The notes: generated by a model not told the origin, from the letters alone. A stretch of 55,488 nt of DNA from Lentzea tibetensis (GCF_007845675.1 NZ_VOBR01000042.1:1-55488); one strand, 5' to 3'. Positions 24,101-33,064 are shown, numbered from the stretch's first letter. Translations and numbers: made by a program.

Positions 24101-25622
24101 CCACGTCCGCGAGCACGGCCAGCGGCAGCGGTCCGCCGCCGATCACGAGGTCGTGGAACTCGCGGATGTCGAACCGGTCCCCCATCGTCGCGGAAGCCTG
24201 ATCGCGCAGGCGCTGGATCTCCAGACGCCCCACCATGTAGGCCAGCGCCTGCCCTGGCACCTCGATGTAGCGGTCGATCTCCGCCTCGACCTCCACCGGG
24301 CTCATCACGGTGTTCTCCAGCAGGAAGTCGATCGCGCGCTGCCGGGACCAGCCGAACGCGTGGATGCCGGTGTCGACGACGAGCCTGCCCGCGCGCATCG
24401 CGTCCTGGGTCAGCATGCCGATGCGCGCCAGGTCGTCGGTGTAGAGGCCCATCTCGTCGGCGAGGCGCTCGGTGTAGAGCGCCCACCCCTCCAGGTACGC
24501 GTCGATGAACGCGTACTTGCGGATGTCCGGCAGGTCCAGCTCCTTCGACAGCTCGATCTGGAAGTGGTGGCCGGGCACGGCCTCGTGGAACGCGATCGCA
24601 TCCGACAGCGAGCGGTGCCGTTCGGTCGCACCCTTCGGGTTCAGGAAGTACGTACCGGGACGGGATCCGTCGGGTGCCGGGTCGACGTAGTACGCCAGCG
24701 GTGCGATGTCCTGCTCCGCCTCCGGCACGAACTCGACCTGGCAGCGCGTCGACGGCACCCGCCCGAACCACTGCGGCGCGGCCTCCTCGGCGCGCGTGAT
24801 GCTGAGCCTCGCCGCGTCGATCATCGACTGCTCGTCCGGCCAGCGCAGTGAGGTGTCGGTGCGCAGCTTCTCGAAGACTTCCTCGACGGTGTCGAGGCCG
24901 AAGACCTTCGACCCGATCTCCACGTACTCCTCGCGCAGCTTCGCGATCAGGTCGAGCCCGATCTGGTGCAGCTGCTCCGGCGTGTGCTTGGTCGTGGTGT
25001 ACCGCTCGACCAGCCGGGCGTAGTTGCGCTCGCCGTCGGGCAGCCAGCACAGGCCCGCCTCGTCGTCCGGACGGCCGTGCGGCGCGATCTCGTCGCGCAG
25101 CACGTCGCGGTACTCGGCGAACGCCGCGCGCACGAGCTCGGAGTTGGACTCCTCCCACTTCGCCACCGGCGAGGCGAGGTAGCGCTCGACGTGCGCGACG
25201 GCGGTTGCCACGTGCCGGCTGAGCGGATACCGGTCCTCGGTGCGCAGCCGGTCCGCGACCTGGCGCAGGTACTCGGGGATCTTCGGCAGCCGCGGCGCCG
25301 CGTCGATCAGCGGCAGCATGGTGAACAGCGACCCGACCGGCCCGAAGAAGCCTTCCGCGACCACGTGCTCGACGATGCGCGAGTCGATGGTCGCGATCAG
25401 CGAGTGGGCCTGGTCGACGATGACCGCGCGCGTGACCGGGTCCTCCTCGGTGTCCGCCGCGGCCCGGTCGACGATGTCGGCCGCGCGAGCGCGCAGCGCC
25501 TGGTCGCCTTCCTCGCTCCAGTCGCGCATCCGGTCTTCGTATCCGGGGATCCCGATGACCGACGCCATGATCGGGGAGTCGTCGAGGATCAGCCGGAACA
25601 TGTCATCCGCGAGGCTCGTCAC
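24054..25622 (-). CDS. DUF885 metallohydrolase
   Basis: The 522-residue cytoplasmic protein belongs to DUF885, a putative zinc-dependent carboxypeptidase-like family. The metal site is the HEAVPGHH motif near residue 342, followed by the downstream EGWALYTERLADE block that supplies the third ligand. No signal peptide is present. It starts at GTG 25622 and ends inside the convergent permease gene, so its last 15 residues are encoded antisense to the permease C-terminus. It lies nine bases after the nitronate monooxygenase stop and may be cotranscribed with it. Confidence 0.88.
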   Translation of the reverse strand: MTSLADDMFRLILDDSPIMASVIGIPGYEDRMRDWSEEGDQALRARAADIVDRAAADTEEDPVTRAVIVDQAHSLIATIDSRIVEHVVAEGFFGPVGSLFTMLPLIDAAPRLPKIPEYLRQVADRLRTEDRYPLSRHVATAVAHVERYLASPVAKWEESNSELVRAAFAEYRDVLRDEIAPHGRPDDEAGLCWLPDGERNYARLVERYTTTKHTPEQLHQIGLDLIAKLREEYVEIGSKVFGLDTVEEVFEKLRTDTSLRWPDEQSMIDAARLSITRAEEAAPQWFGRVPSTRCQVEFVPEAEQDIAPLAYYVDPAPDGSRPGTYFLNPKGATERHRSLSDAIAFHEAVPGHHFQIELSKELDLPDIRKYAFIDAYLEGWALYTERLADEMGLYTDDLARIGMLTQDAMRAGRLVVDTGIHAFGWSRQRAIDFLLENTVMSPVEVEAEIDRYIEVPGQALAYMVGRLEIQRLRDQASATMGDRFDIREFHDLVIGGGPLPLAVLADVVTAWSSPAPSSSSST

Positions 25623-25631
25623 AGGTCCTTC

Positions 25632-26678
25632 TTAGTCGCGCGCGAACCTCGCCGCCACGGAATTGATCGCATCACGCATCTCGGCGTCGATCCTGCGCAC
25701 CACGTCCGCGGCGGGCTCGGCCGTCGCGAGCGGGTAGGTGGTGCCCGCGTAGAGCGACATGACCTCGACCTCACCGGTGGCGCGCACGGGCTTGGTGAGG
25801 TGGTTGACGTTCGGGTACGCGGCGGGCGCGTGCGACGTGTTCTCGATCAGGAACCGGTTCACCATCGCCCGCGCGGGACGGCCGCTGAACGCGCGCGTCA
25901 ACGCGGTGCGCCTGGCTCCCTCGGCGAGCGCTTCCCGGTGCGCCGGTTGGGTTCCCGCCTCCGGGCAGCCGAGGAACGCGGTGCCGAGCTGCGCCGCGAC
26001 GGCGCCCGCGGTGAGCACGGCGGCGACGTCCGCGCCGTGCATCAGGCCACCGGTCGCGATGAGCGGCAGGTCGACGACACCCGCGACGAGCCGGAGCGCG
26101 GCCAGCGTGCCGTACAGCTCGCCGCCGCCGGGCGAGATGCCGTCGTCGCTGAACGTGCCGCGGTGCGCGCCCGCGTCCGCGCCCTGCACGCACAACGCGT
26201 CCGCGCCGATCTGCTGCGCCTGGCGGGCCTCGCTGGGCGTGGTGACCGTGATGATGATCGTCGTGCCCGCCGCGTGCAGCCGCTGCACGTCGTCGGCGTC
26301 GGGCAGGCCGAACGTGAACGACACGATCGGGATCCGTTGCGCCAGCACGAGTTCGAGCTTCGAGCCGTAGTTGTCGTCGTCCCACCGCGGCTCGCCGGGC
26401 TCGACGCCGAACTGGCGGGCCTGCGCGCGGACCCGGTCCCGGTAGCCGGTGAGGTCGGTGGTCGGTCGAGTGCCCGGCACGAACAGGTTCACCGCGAACG
26501 GCCGGTCCGTCAGCTCGGTGGTGCGCCGGATCTGGTCGGCCAGCGCCTCGACGGTCAGGTAGCCGGCGGCGAGGAAGCCGAGACCGCCCGCGTCGCAGAC
26601 CTCGGCGACCAGCCGGGGTGTGGACACGCCTCCCGCCATGGGTGCGGCGATCACGGGGACGGCGAGGGCGTCGAACAT
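25632..26678 (-). CDS. Nitronate monooxygenase family protein
   Basis: This FMN TIM-barrel oxygenase of 348 residues oxidises alkyl nitronates such as propionate-3-nitronate, a plant and microbial toxin. Visible are IAAPMAGGVSTPRLVAEV, FAVNLFVPGT, the FMN-binding GADALCVQGADAGAHRG, LPLIATGGL and GAVAAQLGTAFLGCPE. I chose ATG 26678 over the GTG two codons upstream because a TAGGTT -10 box ends six bases before it, which fits a leaderless transcript. Confidence 0.88.
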   Translation of the reverse strand: MFDALAVPVIAAPMAGGVSTPRLVAEVCDAGGLGFLAAGYLTVEALADQIRRTTELTDRPFAVNLFVPGTRPTTDLTGYRDRVRAQARQFGVEPGEPRWDDDNYGSKLELVLAQRIPIVSFTFGLPDADDVQRLHAAGTTIIITVTTPSEARQAQQIGADALCVQGADAGAHRGTFSDDGISPGGGELYGTLAALRLVAGVVDLPLIATGGLMHGADVAAVLTAGAVAAQLGTAFLGCPEAGTQPAHREALAEGARRTALTRAFSGRPARAMVNRFLIENTSHAPAAYPNVNHLTKPVRATGEVEVMSLYAGTTYPLATAEPAADVVRRIDAEMRDAINSVAARFARD

Positions 26679-26684
26679 GTGCAC

Positions 26685-26690
26685 AACCTA
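26685..26690 (-). promoter_or_regulatory. -10 box of a probable leaderless promoter
   Basis: TAGGTT on the minus strand matches the actinobacterial TAGRRT -10 consensus and ends six bases before the ATG of the nitronate monooxygenase gene. No clear -35 box and no ribosome-binding site are seen. Confidence 0.4.
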
Positions 26691-26724
26691 GTTCGACCGG
26701 CGGCTGAACGCTCGACGAATTCCG

Positions 26725-26755
26725 GTTCACATTGGTTTCGAAATTGGTTTCATTC
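26725..26755 (+). promoter_or_regulatory. Possible PHO box upstream of phoD
   Basis: Three repeats of the GTTYC type lie just before the phosphatase start: GTTCACATT (26725), GTTTCGAAA (26735) and GTTTCATTC (26747). The first and third are 22 bases apart, that is two 11-base units, as in Streptomyces PhoP direct repeats whose core is GTTCACC. The middle one is off by a base. The ATTGGTTTC element is also exactly repeated (26731 and 26743). The downstream operon, two secreted phosphatases, is what PhoP would control. Confidence 0.4.
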
Positions 26756-28333
26756 GTGTCCGATGTACCGGTGTTCCAGAACGGTTCTGCTTTGCCTCGG
26801 CGTGACCTGCTGCGTTTCAGCGCCTTCGCGGGTGCGGCTTTCGTCATCGCTCCGTCGGCCGCCGACGCCGCCCGCAGTGTTTTCCGACACGGCGTCGCGT
26901 CCGGCGATCCTCTACCCGATCGCGTGATGCTGTGGACCCGCGTGACGCCGACCTCCGACGCGGTGCCGGGCTCCGGCCGCGGCCCGTCGGTGACGGTCGG
27001 GTACGAGGTCGCCGAGGACGCCGTCTTCAAACGGGTCGTCCGCCGCGGTTCCGCCACGACCGGACCCGCGCACGACCACACGGTCAAGGTCGACGCCACC
27101 GGGCTGCGCGCGGGCCGGACCTACTTCTACCGCTTCACGTTCGACGGTCACCGCTCGCCGGTCGGCCGCACCAAGACCGCACCCACCGGATCCGTGTCAC
27201 AGCTGCGGTTCGGCGTCGTGTCGTGCTCGAACTACCAGGCCGGCCACTTCGCGGCCTACCAGCACCTCGCCGAGCGCGGTGACCTCGACGCGGTCGTGCA
27301 CCTCGGTGACTACCTCTACGAGTACGGCCCAGGCGAGTACGGGGCGTTCCGCGCGCACCAGCCGGCGCGCGAGGTGACGACACTCGCCGAGTACCGGATG
27401 CGGCACGGGCAGTACAAGACCGACCCTCAGCTCCAGCAGCTGCACGCCGCGTACCCGTGGATCATCACGTGGGACGACCACGAGACCGCCAACGACGCCT
27501 GGTCCGGCGGCGCGGAGAACCACACCGAGGGCGCGGAGGGCACGTGGGTCTCGCGGCGTGCGGCCGCGTTGCGCGCCTACCACGAGTGGATGCCGATCCG
27601 GTTCGGCGCCGGGGACACCATCTACCGACGGCTGCGGTTCGGCTCGCTCGCCTCACTGTCCATGTTGGACCTGCGCAGCTACCGCGCGAAGCAGGGAACT
27701 CCGGGCTCGCTGACCGGACCGGACCAGATGGCGTTCCTGCGGGAATCGCTGCTCGACTCCGACGTGCAGTGGAAGCTCGTCGGCAACCCGGTGATGTTCT
27801 CGCCGCTGCTCGTGCCTCCGCTGCCGCTGGCCGTCGGCACGGCTTTGGCTTCGCTGACCGGCCAGTCCCCCGACGGCGTCGTGCTGAACAACGACCAGTG
27901 GGACGGCTACTCGGCCGACCGGCGCGCGTTGATCTCGCTGCTGGCCGACAACGGCGTGCGCGACACGGTGTTCCTCACCGGTGACATCCACACGTCGTGG
28001 GCGTTCGAGGTGCCGGTGGACGCGGGCACGTACCCGTTGTCCCGCACCGTGGCGACCGAGCTGGTCGTGCCGTCCGTGACGTCCGACAACATCGACGACC
28101 TGACCCGCACACCACCGCGCACGTCGTCCGTGGCGGTCGAGACGGCGTTGATGGGGCTCAACCGCCACCTCAAGTGGGCCGAGCTCGACTCGCACGGGTA
28201 CGCCGTGCTGGACGTGCGGCCCGCCGAGGTGCGGATGAGCTGGTACTTCCTGGCGGACCGGCAGCGCGCCGACTCGCCTGCCGCGCTGGCCAAGTCCGTC
28301 GTGGTGCCCGCCGGAACGCAGAGCATCCGATGA
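26756..28333 (+). CDS. phoD: Alkaline phosphatase D (PhoD), Tat-exported
   Basis: The 525-residue enzyme hydrolyses phosphomono- and diesters outside the cell to free phosphate, using Fe/Ca. The N-terminus holds the twin-arginine signal LPRRDLLRFSAFAG. The catalytic blocks are FRHGVASGDPLPDRVMLWTR, VVHLGDYLYEYG, TWDDHETANDAW and VFLTGDIHTSWAFEV. GTG 26756 is chosen as start because it puts RR near residue 14; the TTG at 26732 is an alternative. The next gene overlaps by ATGA, forming a two-gene phosphate-scavenging operon. Confidence 0.9.
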   Translation: MSDVPVFQNGSALPRRDLLRFSAFAGAAFVIAPSAADAARSVFRHGVASGDPLPDRVMLWTRVTPTSDAVPGSGRGPSVTVGYEVAEDAVFKRVVRRGSATTGPAHDHTVKVDATGLRAGRTYFYRFTFDGHRSPVGRTKTAPTGSVSQLRFGVVSCSNYQAGHFAAYQHLAERGDLDAVVHLGDYLYEYGPGEYGAFRAHQPAREVTTLAEYRMRHGQYKTDPQLQQLHAAYPWIITWDDHETANDAWSGGAENHTEGAEGTWVSRRAAALRAYHEWMPIRFGAGDTIYRRLRFGSLASLSMLDLRSYRAKQGTPGSLTGPDQMAFLRESLLDSDVQWKLVGNPVMFSPLLVPPLPLAVGTALASLTGQSPDGVVLNNDQWDGYSADRRALISLLADNGVRDTVFLTGDIHTSWAFEVPVDAGTYPLSRTVATELVVPSVTSDNIDDLTRTPPRTSSVAVETALMGLNRHLKWAELDSHGYAVLDVRPAEVRMSWYFLADRQRADSPAALAKSVVVPAGTQSIR

Positions 28334-29556
28334 GGCGCCGGTCGTTCCTGCGCGCCGCCGCCGGTGCCGTGGTGCTGTCCGCGGCGCCCGGCGTCGCGTT
28401 CGGCGCCGTCCGGCCGGGGCGCCGGGTGTACGTCGTGGTGCTCGACGGGCTGCGACCGGACGAGGTCGGCCCGTCGCTGACGCCTCATCTCGTTGCGCTG
28501 CAAGGGGAAGGCACGTACTTCCCGCGGGCGCGGTCGTTGCCGGTGATGGAGACCATCCCGAACCACGTGATGATGATGACCGGCGTGCGGCCCGACCGGA
28601 CCGGCGTGCCGGCCAACAGCGTGTACGACCGGCTGCAGGGCGCCGTGCGGACCATGGACCGCGCGTCCGACCTGCGGTTCCCGTCGGTGCTGGAACGGTT
28701 GCCCGCACTGGGTTCGCGCACCGGGACCGTGTTGTCGAAGGAGTACTTGTACGGCGTGTTCGGCACACGCGCTTCATACCGCTGGGAGCCCGCGCCGGTG
28801 CTGCCGGTCACCGGGCACGCGCCGGACGTGTTCACCTCGCAGGCTCTTCGCGCGATGGTCGACTCGGCCGATCCGGACCTGGTGTTCGTCAACTTCGGCG
28901 ACTGCGACCGGGTCGGGCACTCCGATGTCACCGGGTCCGTGGCGCGTTCCGTCGCGGTGCGGTCGGCCGACGCGCAGCTCGGCTCGTTCGTGACGCACCT
29001 GCGGGAGACCGGGCGCTGGGAGCGGTCCGTGCTGGTCGTGCTGGCGGACCACTCGATGGACTGGTCGCTGCCCACCGCGTTGATCTCGTTGCAGCCCGTG
29101 CTGGACGCCGATCCGGTGCTGCGCGGGAACGTGGTGATCGCGCAGAACGGCGGCGCGGACCTGTTGTACTGGACGGGATCCGAGGCGGATCGGCCGCTCG
29201 CGGTGGCTCGGATGCGGTCGGTGGTCGAAGCGGTCGAAGGCGTGCTGTCGGTGCACGAGCCCGCTTGGCTGCGACTCGGACCGGAAGCAGGCGACCTCGT
29301 CGCGTACTGCCGCGCGGGGTGGCGGTTCAGCGACCCGAAGCCGTGGTCGAACCCGATTCCCGGCAACCACGGTCACCCGGCCACCTCACCCATCCCGTTC
29401 CTGATCGCGGGCGGGGATCCGGTGGTGCGCAAGGGAGTTGTCTCGTCGGCCGCCGCGTCCACGATCGACGTGGCGCCGACGGTCGGTGCGCTGTTCGGCC
29501 TCCCCTCGCCGCACGGTGACTACGACGGCACCGTGCGGCGGGAGGCCATCACCTAG
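28330..29556 (+). CDS. Alkaline phosphatase-superfamily phosphodiesterase (NPP-like), Tat-exported
   Basis: The 408-residue protein has a Tat signal (MRRRSFLRAAAGAVVLS) and the type I phosphodiesterase/nucleotide pyrophosphatase core. Metal site one is VVVLDGLRPDE. The nucleophile loop is ETIPNHVMMMTGV, with Thr as nucleophile. Then come VNFGDCDRVGHSD, LADHSMDW and a final GNHGHP His. The expected reaction is hydrolysis of phosphodiesters or pyrophosphates outside the cell. It shares ATGA with phoD. Its stop overlaps the chitinase stop on the other strand at a CTAG. Confidence 0.85.
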   Translation: MRRRSFLRAAAGAVVLSAAPGVAFGAVRPGRRVYVVVLDGLRPDEVGPSLTPHLVALQGEGTYFPRARSLPVMETIPNHVMMMTGVRPDRTGVPANSVYDRLQGAVRTMDRASDLRFPSVLERLPALGSRTGTVLSKEYLYGVFGTRASYRWEPAPVLPVTGHAPDVFTSQALRAMVDSADPDLVFVNFGDCDRVGHSDVTGSVARSVAVRSADAQLGSFVTHLRETGRWERSVLVVLADHSMDWSLPTALISLQPVLDADPVLRGNVVIAQNGGADLLYWTGSEADRPLAVARMRSVVEAVEGVLSVHEPAWLRLGPEAGDLVAYCRAGWRFSDPKPWSNPIPGNHGHPATSPIPFLIAGGDPVVRKGVVSSAAASTIDVAPTVGALFGLPSPHGDYDGTVRREAIT

Positions 29557-31013
29557 GGCAGGGAGTCCAGGTGAGGGGCAACGGTGTTCGCGAACTGCCA
29601 GTTGTTCGAGGCGTCCCAATTGATCGACCACGTCATCGCGCCGCGGATCGACGGCCACGTCGTGGACGGCTTGAACGAGCCGCAGCTGGTGCCCCTGGCG
29701 AGGCAGCTCAACGCGTTGTTGACGTTGGACGGCGACTGGTAGCCGCCGCCCGCACCGCTGGGTGACGCGGGCAGGCCGAGACCGACCTGGTCGGGCCGCA
29801 GGCCGCTCTGCAGCTGGATGCACGCGAGCGCGGTCAGGAAGTCGACCGTGCCCTGGCCGTACACCTTCTGGTCGCAGCCGAGCATGGTGCCGGAGTTGTA
29901 GTACTGCATGTTGACGATCGTCAGGATGTCCTTGATGTTCAGCGCCAGCTTGAAGTACTCGGCACCGGTGTTCTGCATGTCGATCGTCTGCGGCGCCATG
30001 GTGATCACGGTGCCGCCACCGGCGTGGATGCTGCGCAGCGCCTGGCCCATGTAGGTCGAGTTGACGCCGTTCTCCAGGTCGATGTCGACGCCGTTGAAGC
30101 CGTAGCTCGAGATGAGCGACTTGATGCTGTTGGCGAAGTTGGTCGCCGAGTTCGAGTCGTTGACGCTGATCGTGCCGTTCTGGCCGCCGACCGAGATGAT
30201 CACCTTCTGGCCGCGATTCTGCAGCGTCCTGACGTCCGCCTTGAACTGCGCGTCGGTGTAGCCGCCGAGCTGGCCCGACAGACCCGAGTCGAGCGTGAAC
30301 GAGACCTGGCCCGGAGTGCCGGTGGCGTCGGCGAACGAGACCGCGACGATGTCGTACGTCGTGGGCACGTCGGCGAGCTTCAGCGCGCGGGCGCCGTTGT
30401 AGAAGTTCTGCCAGTACCCGGTGAGGACGTGCTTGGGCAGGCCGGTGTTCGGCGGGTTGCCCGTCGTCGTGGTCGTGGTGGTGGTCGTCGTCGTGGTGGT
30501 GCTGGTGGTGCTCGTGGTCGTCGGCGGGGTGCCGGGACCGTCGAGGCTCACGTCGTCGGCGTAGTACGCGGGCTGGCCGTACCAGCCGTGCAGGTAGATC
30601 GTGACCTTCGTGGCGCTGCCGCTGTTGAAGTCGACGGTGAGCTGGCTGAAGCTCGCCGACCCCGGCGTCCACGTGTTCTTCTCGACGCCACCGGTGACGC
30701 CGAGGTACACGTAGCTGCCCTGCACCCAGGCGGACAGCTTGTACGCCGTGTTCGGCTGCACGGTGATGGTCTGCGAACAGCGCGCGTTGTCCTGGCCGGC
30801 GGGCGTGCCGGCGAGCGCGTAGTTGCCGGAGCGCTTGGGACTGGTCACGACGCTGGCGCCGGTGCAGGTCCAGCCGCTCGTGTTGCCCGCTTCGAACCCG
30901 TTGTTCGCCGCGAGGTTCGCGGCGGCCGCGTTGCCGTTCAGCACGAGCACCAGACCGGCGCAGGCGAGCAGCGCGGAGAGCAGGGCTATGGCCACTCGTC
31001 TGGTTCGGGACAT
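29553..31013 (-). CDS. Secreted GH18 chitinase with N-terminal carbohydrate-binding module
   Basis: The 486-residue enzyme has a signal peptide (about 1-32), a beta-sandwich carbohydrate-binding module (about 33-158, starting NLAANNGFEAGNTSGW), a Thr-rich linker (165-184, nearly all Thr) and a GH18 domain from about 192. The catalytic motif is GFNGVDIDLEN with Glu314 as acid, preceded by ISVGGQNG and followed by the MQYYNSG strand of substrate-assisted catalysis. It cleaves beta-1,4 GlcNAc bonds in chitin. ATG 31013 follows GGAGG. A dre-type DasR site lies about 50 bases upstream, so induction by chitin breakdown products is expected. Confidence 0.92.
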   Translation of the reverse strand: MSRTRRVAIALLSALLACAGLVLVLNGNAAAANLAANNGFEAGNTSGWTCTGASVVTSPKRSGNYALAGTPAGQDNARCSQTITVQPNTAYKLSAWVQGSYVYLGVTGGVEKNTWTPGSASFSQLTVDFNSGSATKVTIYLHGWYGQPAYYADDVSLDGPGTPPTTTSTTSTTTTTTTTTTTTTGNPPNTGLPKHVLTGYWQNFYNGARALKLADVPTTYDIVAVSFADATGTPGQVSFTLDSGLSGQLGGYTDAQFKADVRTLQNRGQKVIISVGGQNGTISVNDSNSATNFANSIKSLISSYGFNGVDIDLENGVNSTYMGQALRSIHAGGGTVITMAPQTIDMQNTGAEYFKLALNIKDILTIVNMQYYNSGTMLGCDQKVYGQGTVDFLTALACIQLQSGLRPDQVGLGLPASPSGAGGGYQSPSNVNNALSCLARGTSCGSFKPSTTWPSIRGAMTWSINWDASNNWQFANTVAPHLDSLP

Positions 31014-31061
31014 GGTCGACCTCCACGAATCATGCGGCGACCACGATGCGAGTGGCATCAC

Positions 31062-31077
31062 AATGGACTAGACCACT
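31062..31077. promoter_or_regulatory. dre-type DasR operator shared by chitinase and SGNH hydrolase genes
   Basis: AATGGACTAGACCACT matches the dre consensus ACTGGTCTAGACCACT at 14 of 16 positions by my count. DasR, the GntR-type repressor released by glucosamine-6-phosphate, uses this site to control chitinases and GlcNAc uptake in Streptomyces. The site lies between the divergent chitinase (start 31013) and SGNH hydrolase (start 31143). It touches a TTGATC box (31077-31082) that pairs with TATTAG (31101-31106) as a promoter for the latter. Confidence 0.65.
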
Positions 31078-31142
31078 TGATCTGAGCAAGTGATCGGATG
31101 TATTAGTCTGACGTCGACGCCGCCCTGTCGTTGAGGAGCGGC

Positions 31143-32282
31143 ATGCGCGTTTTGCTCGTACTGGCTCTGCTACTGGGTTTCACCACTCCGGCTCAGAGCG
31201 CTCCGGCCTGGGTGGCCGCGTGGGGGTCGGCCGTGCAGACACCGGTTTCACCCGATGTCACCGGAACCGCTTACACCGTGCGGAACGTCGTCCGGCTGAC
31301 CGTCGGCGGTTCGTCCGTCCGATTGAGGCTGTCGAACGTGTTCAGCTCGGGCGACCTGACCGTCGGACGGGTCACCGTGGCACCGGGCAACGGTGCCGCG
31401 GCCACCGACACCCCGCGCCGGGTGTCGTTCTCCGGCAGGACTTCGGTCGTGGTGCGGCGCGGCGCGGAGCTGCTGTCCGACCCGGTCCCGTTGCGCGTCG
31501 CGGCGGACACGTCCGTACTGGTGAGCATCTACGCGTCGAAGGCTCCCGAGGTGCCGACGTACCACCGCAGCGCGTTGCAGACGAACTACGTGGCGGCCGG
31601 CGACCACGCCCGCGACGTCGCGGGCGACGCGTTCACGCAGAAGACCGGCTCCTGGTACTACCTGTCCGAGGTGTCGGTCGGCGGCTCGCCGGTGCGCGGA
31701 TCCGTGGTGGCACTGGGTGACTCGATCACCGACGGCTCCGGGTCGACCGGCGGCGCGCACCGGCGGTGGACGGACGTGCTCGCGTCCCGCACGCCGCTGG
31801 GCGTGGTGAACTCCGGCATCAGCGGCAACCAGCTGCTGCGCGACGGCACCTACGGCGTGTCCGGCATCGCGCGCACGCCGCGTGACGTGCTGGCGCGGGC
31901 CGGGGTGCGCACGGCGATCGTGCTGGAAGGCATCAACGACATCAAAGCGTCACCTGAGGCCACGTTCGAGCAGCTGCGAACCGGATATCAGCAGGTCATC
32001 GCGCTCGCACACCAGCGGGGCGTGCGCGTGCTGGGCGCCACGATCACGCCGATGGGCGGCTACTCGGGGTTCACCGAGAAACGTGAGGCCGTACGCTCGG
32101 CCGTCAACGCCTGGATCCGCACGAGTGGCGAGTTCGACGGCGTCGTCGACTTCGATGCCGCCGTGCGCGACCCGGCCCGCCCGACCTGGCTCCTCGAGCC
32201 CTACGCCCGACCGGACCGCCTGCACCTGACGGACGCCGGGTACGAGGCCATGGGCAGGGCGGTTGACCTGATGCTGCTGTAG
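31143..32282 (+). CDS. Secreted SGNH/GDSL hydrolase
   Basis: The 379-residue exported esterase has a signal peptide ending PAQSA. A beta-rich N-terminal domain (about 21-180) begins PAWVAAWGSAVQTP. The SGNH domain carries the nucleophile in ALGDSITDGSG (Ser194), the SGNQ and EGINDI blocks, and DRLHLTDAGY with catalytic Asp and His. It probably removes acyl groups from polysaccharides. Its position opposite the chitinase across a dre-like site suggests a role on chitin or acetylated sugars, by inference. ATG 31143 follows GAGGAG. Confidence 0.88.
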   Translation: MRVLLVLALLLGFTTPAQSAPAWVAAWGSAVQTPVSPDVTGTAYTVRNVVRLTVGGSSVRLRLSNVFSSGDLTVGRVTVAPGNGAAATDTPRRVSFSGRTSVVVRRGAELLSDPVPLRVAADTSVLVSIYASKAPEVPTYHRSALQTNYVAAGDHARDVAGDAFTQKTGSWYYLSEVSVGGSPVRGSVVALGDSITDGSGSTGGAHRRWTDVLASRTPLGVVNSGISGNQLLRDGTYGVSGIARTPRDVLARAGVRTAIVLEGINDIKASPEATFEQLRTGYQQVIALAHQRGVRVLGATITPMGGYSGFTEKREAVRSAVNAWIRTSGEFDGVVDFDAAVRDPARPTWLLEPYARPDRLHLTDAGYEAMGRAVDLMLL

Positions 32283-32291
32283 GAGGTTGTT

Positions 32292-32741
32292 TTGACGTTC
32301 ACCCTCGACGACGCGATCCGCATCGCAACCGAGGCCCACGACGGGCAGACCGACAAGTCCGGCCAGCCCTACATCACGCACCCGCTGCGCGTGATGGACA
32401 ACGTCGAGGGTGAACACCACAAGATGGCCGCCGTCCTGCACGACGTCATCGAGGACACCGCGGTGAGCGCGGCGGACCTGGCCGCGGCCGGCTGCCCCGG
32501 CGCCGTGCTCGACGCCGTGGTCGCACTGAGCAGGGAACCCGACGAGCACCAGGAGGAGTACCTGACCCGCGTGGTCGCCGACCCGATCGCGCTGGTCGTG
32601 AAGCGGGCGGACATCGCGGACAACGCCTCGCCCGCGCGCATCGACCAGCTCGACCCGGCGACCCGCGCCCGGCTGCGGATCAAGTACGACAACGCGCTGC
32701 GCTTCCTCGACACGGCTGTGACGAAGCTTTCGTCCCACTGA
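32292..32741 (+). CDS. HD-domain hydrolase, small alarmone hydrolase (MESH1)-like
   Basis: The 149-residue protein follows the (p)ppGpp hydrolase half of RelA/SpoT. It has AHDGQTDKSGQPYITHPLRV with a metal His (H30), the HD pair in VLHDVIEDT (H50-D51, E54-D55), and VKRADIADNASP giving the later Asp/Asn. Such short proteins hydrolyse alarmones (or NADPH in the metazoan MESH1). There is no synthetase or regulatory domain. The start is TTG 32292, five bases after a perfect AGGAGG. Confidence 0.8.
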   Translation: MTFTLDDAIRIATEAHDGQTDKSGQPYITHPLRVMDNVEGEHHKMAAVLHDVIEDTAVSAADLAAAGCPGAVLDAVVALSREPDEHQEEYLTRVVADPIALVVKRADIADNASPARIDQLDPATRARLRIKYDNALRFLDTAVTKLSSH

Positions 32742-32819
32742 CGCAGGTCACATCCGGAATCGATGCAGATGGCGCGAACAGGGTGGATGATGGGTTGTGT
32801 AGACCAATGAAAGGAAGAG

Positions 32820-33050
32820 ATGACCCGCCACACCCTGTCCGTCAAGTCCCTGCGCACGACCATGGCCGACCGCCGCGCGGCGCGCCGTAGTCGCCAGAGC
32901 CTTGAGCGGCAGCTGGCCAGCTACACCTCCGAGAGCGACCGCATCGAGCTGGACGCCATCCTCTCCCGCCACTCCGGCGCGGAGGCGAACGAGCTCCGTT
33001 CGATCATCAACCGTCAGGCGATGGACCGGCTGATCCGCACCGGCGCCTGA
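32820..33050 (+). CDS. Small charged protein of unknown function
   Basis: A 76-residue basic, Arg/Ser-rich protein (MTRHTLSVKSLRTTMADRRA...) predicted to be mostly helical, with no membrane segment or cysteine. ATG 32820 follows GGAAGAG. A strong terminator begins 14 bases after its stop, so it ends its transcript. Short proteins of this kind are common in actinomycetes; I cannot name a family. Confidence 0.7.
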   Translation: MTRHTLSVKSLRTTMADRRAARRSRQSLERQLASYTSESDRIELDAILSRHSGAEANELRSIINRQAMDRLIRTGA

Positions 33051-33064
33051 TAACGAGGATCCCC

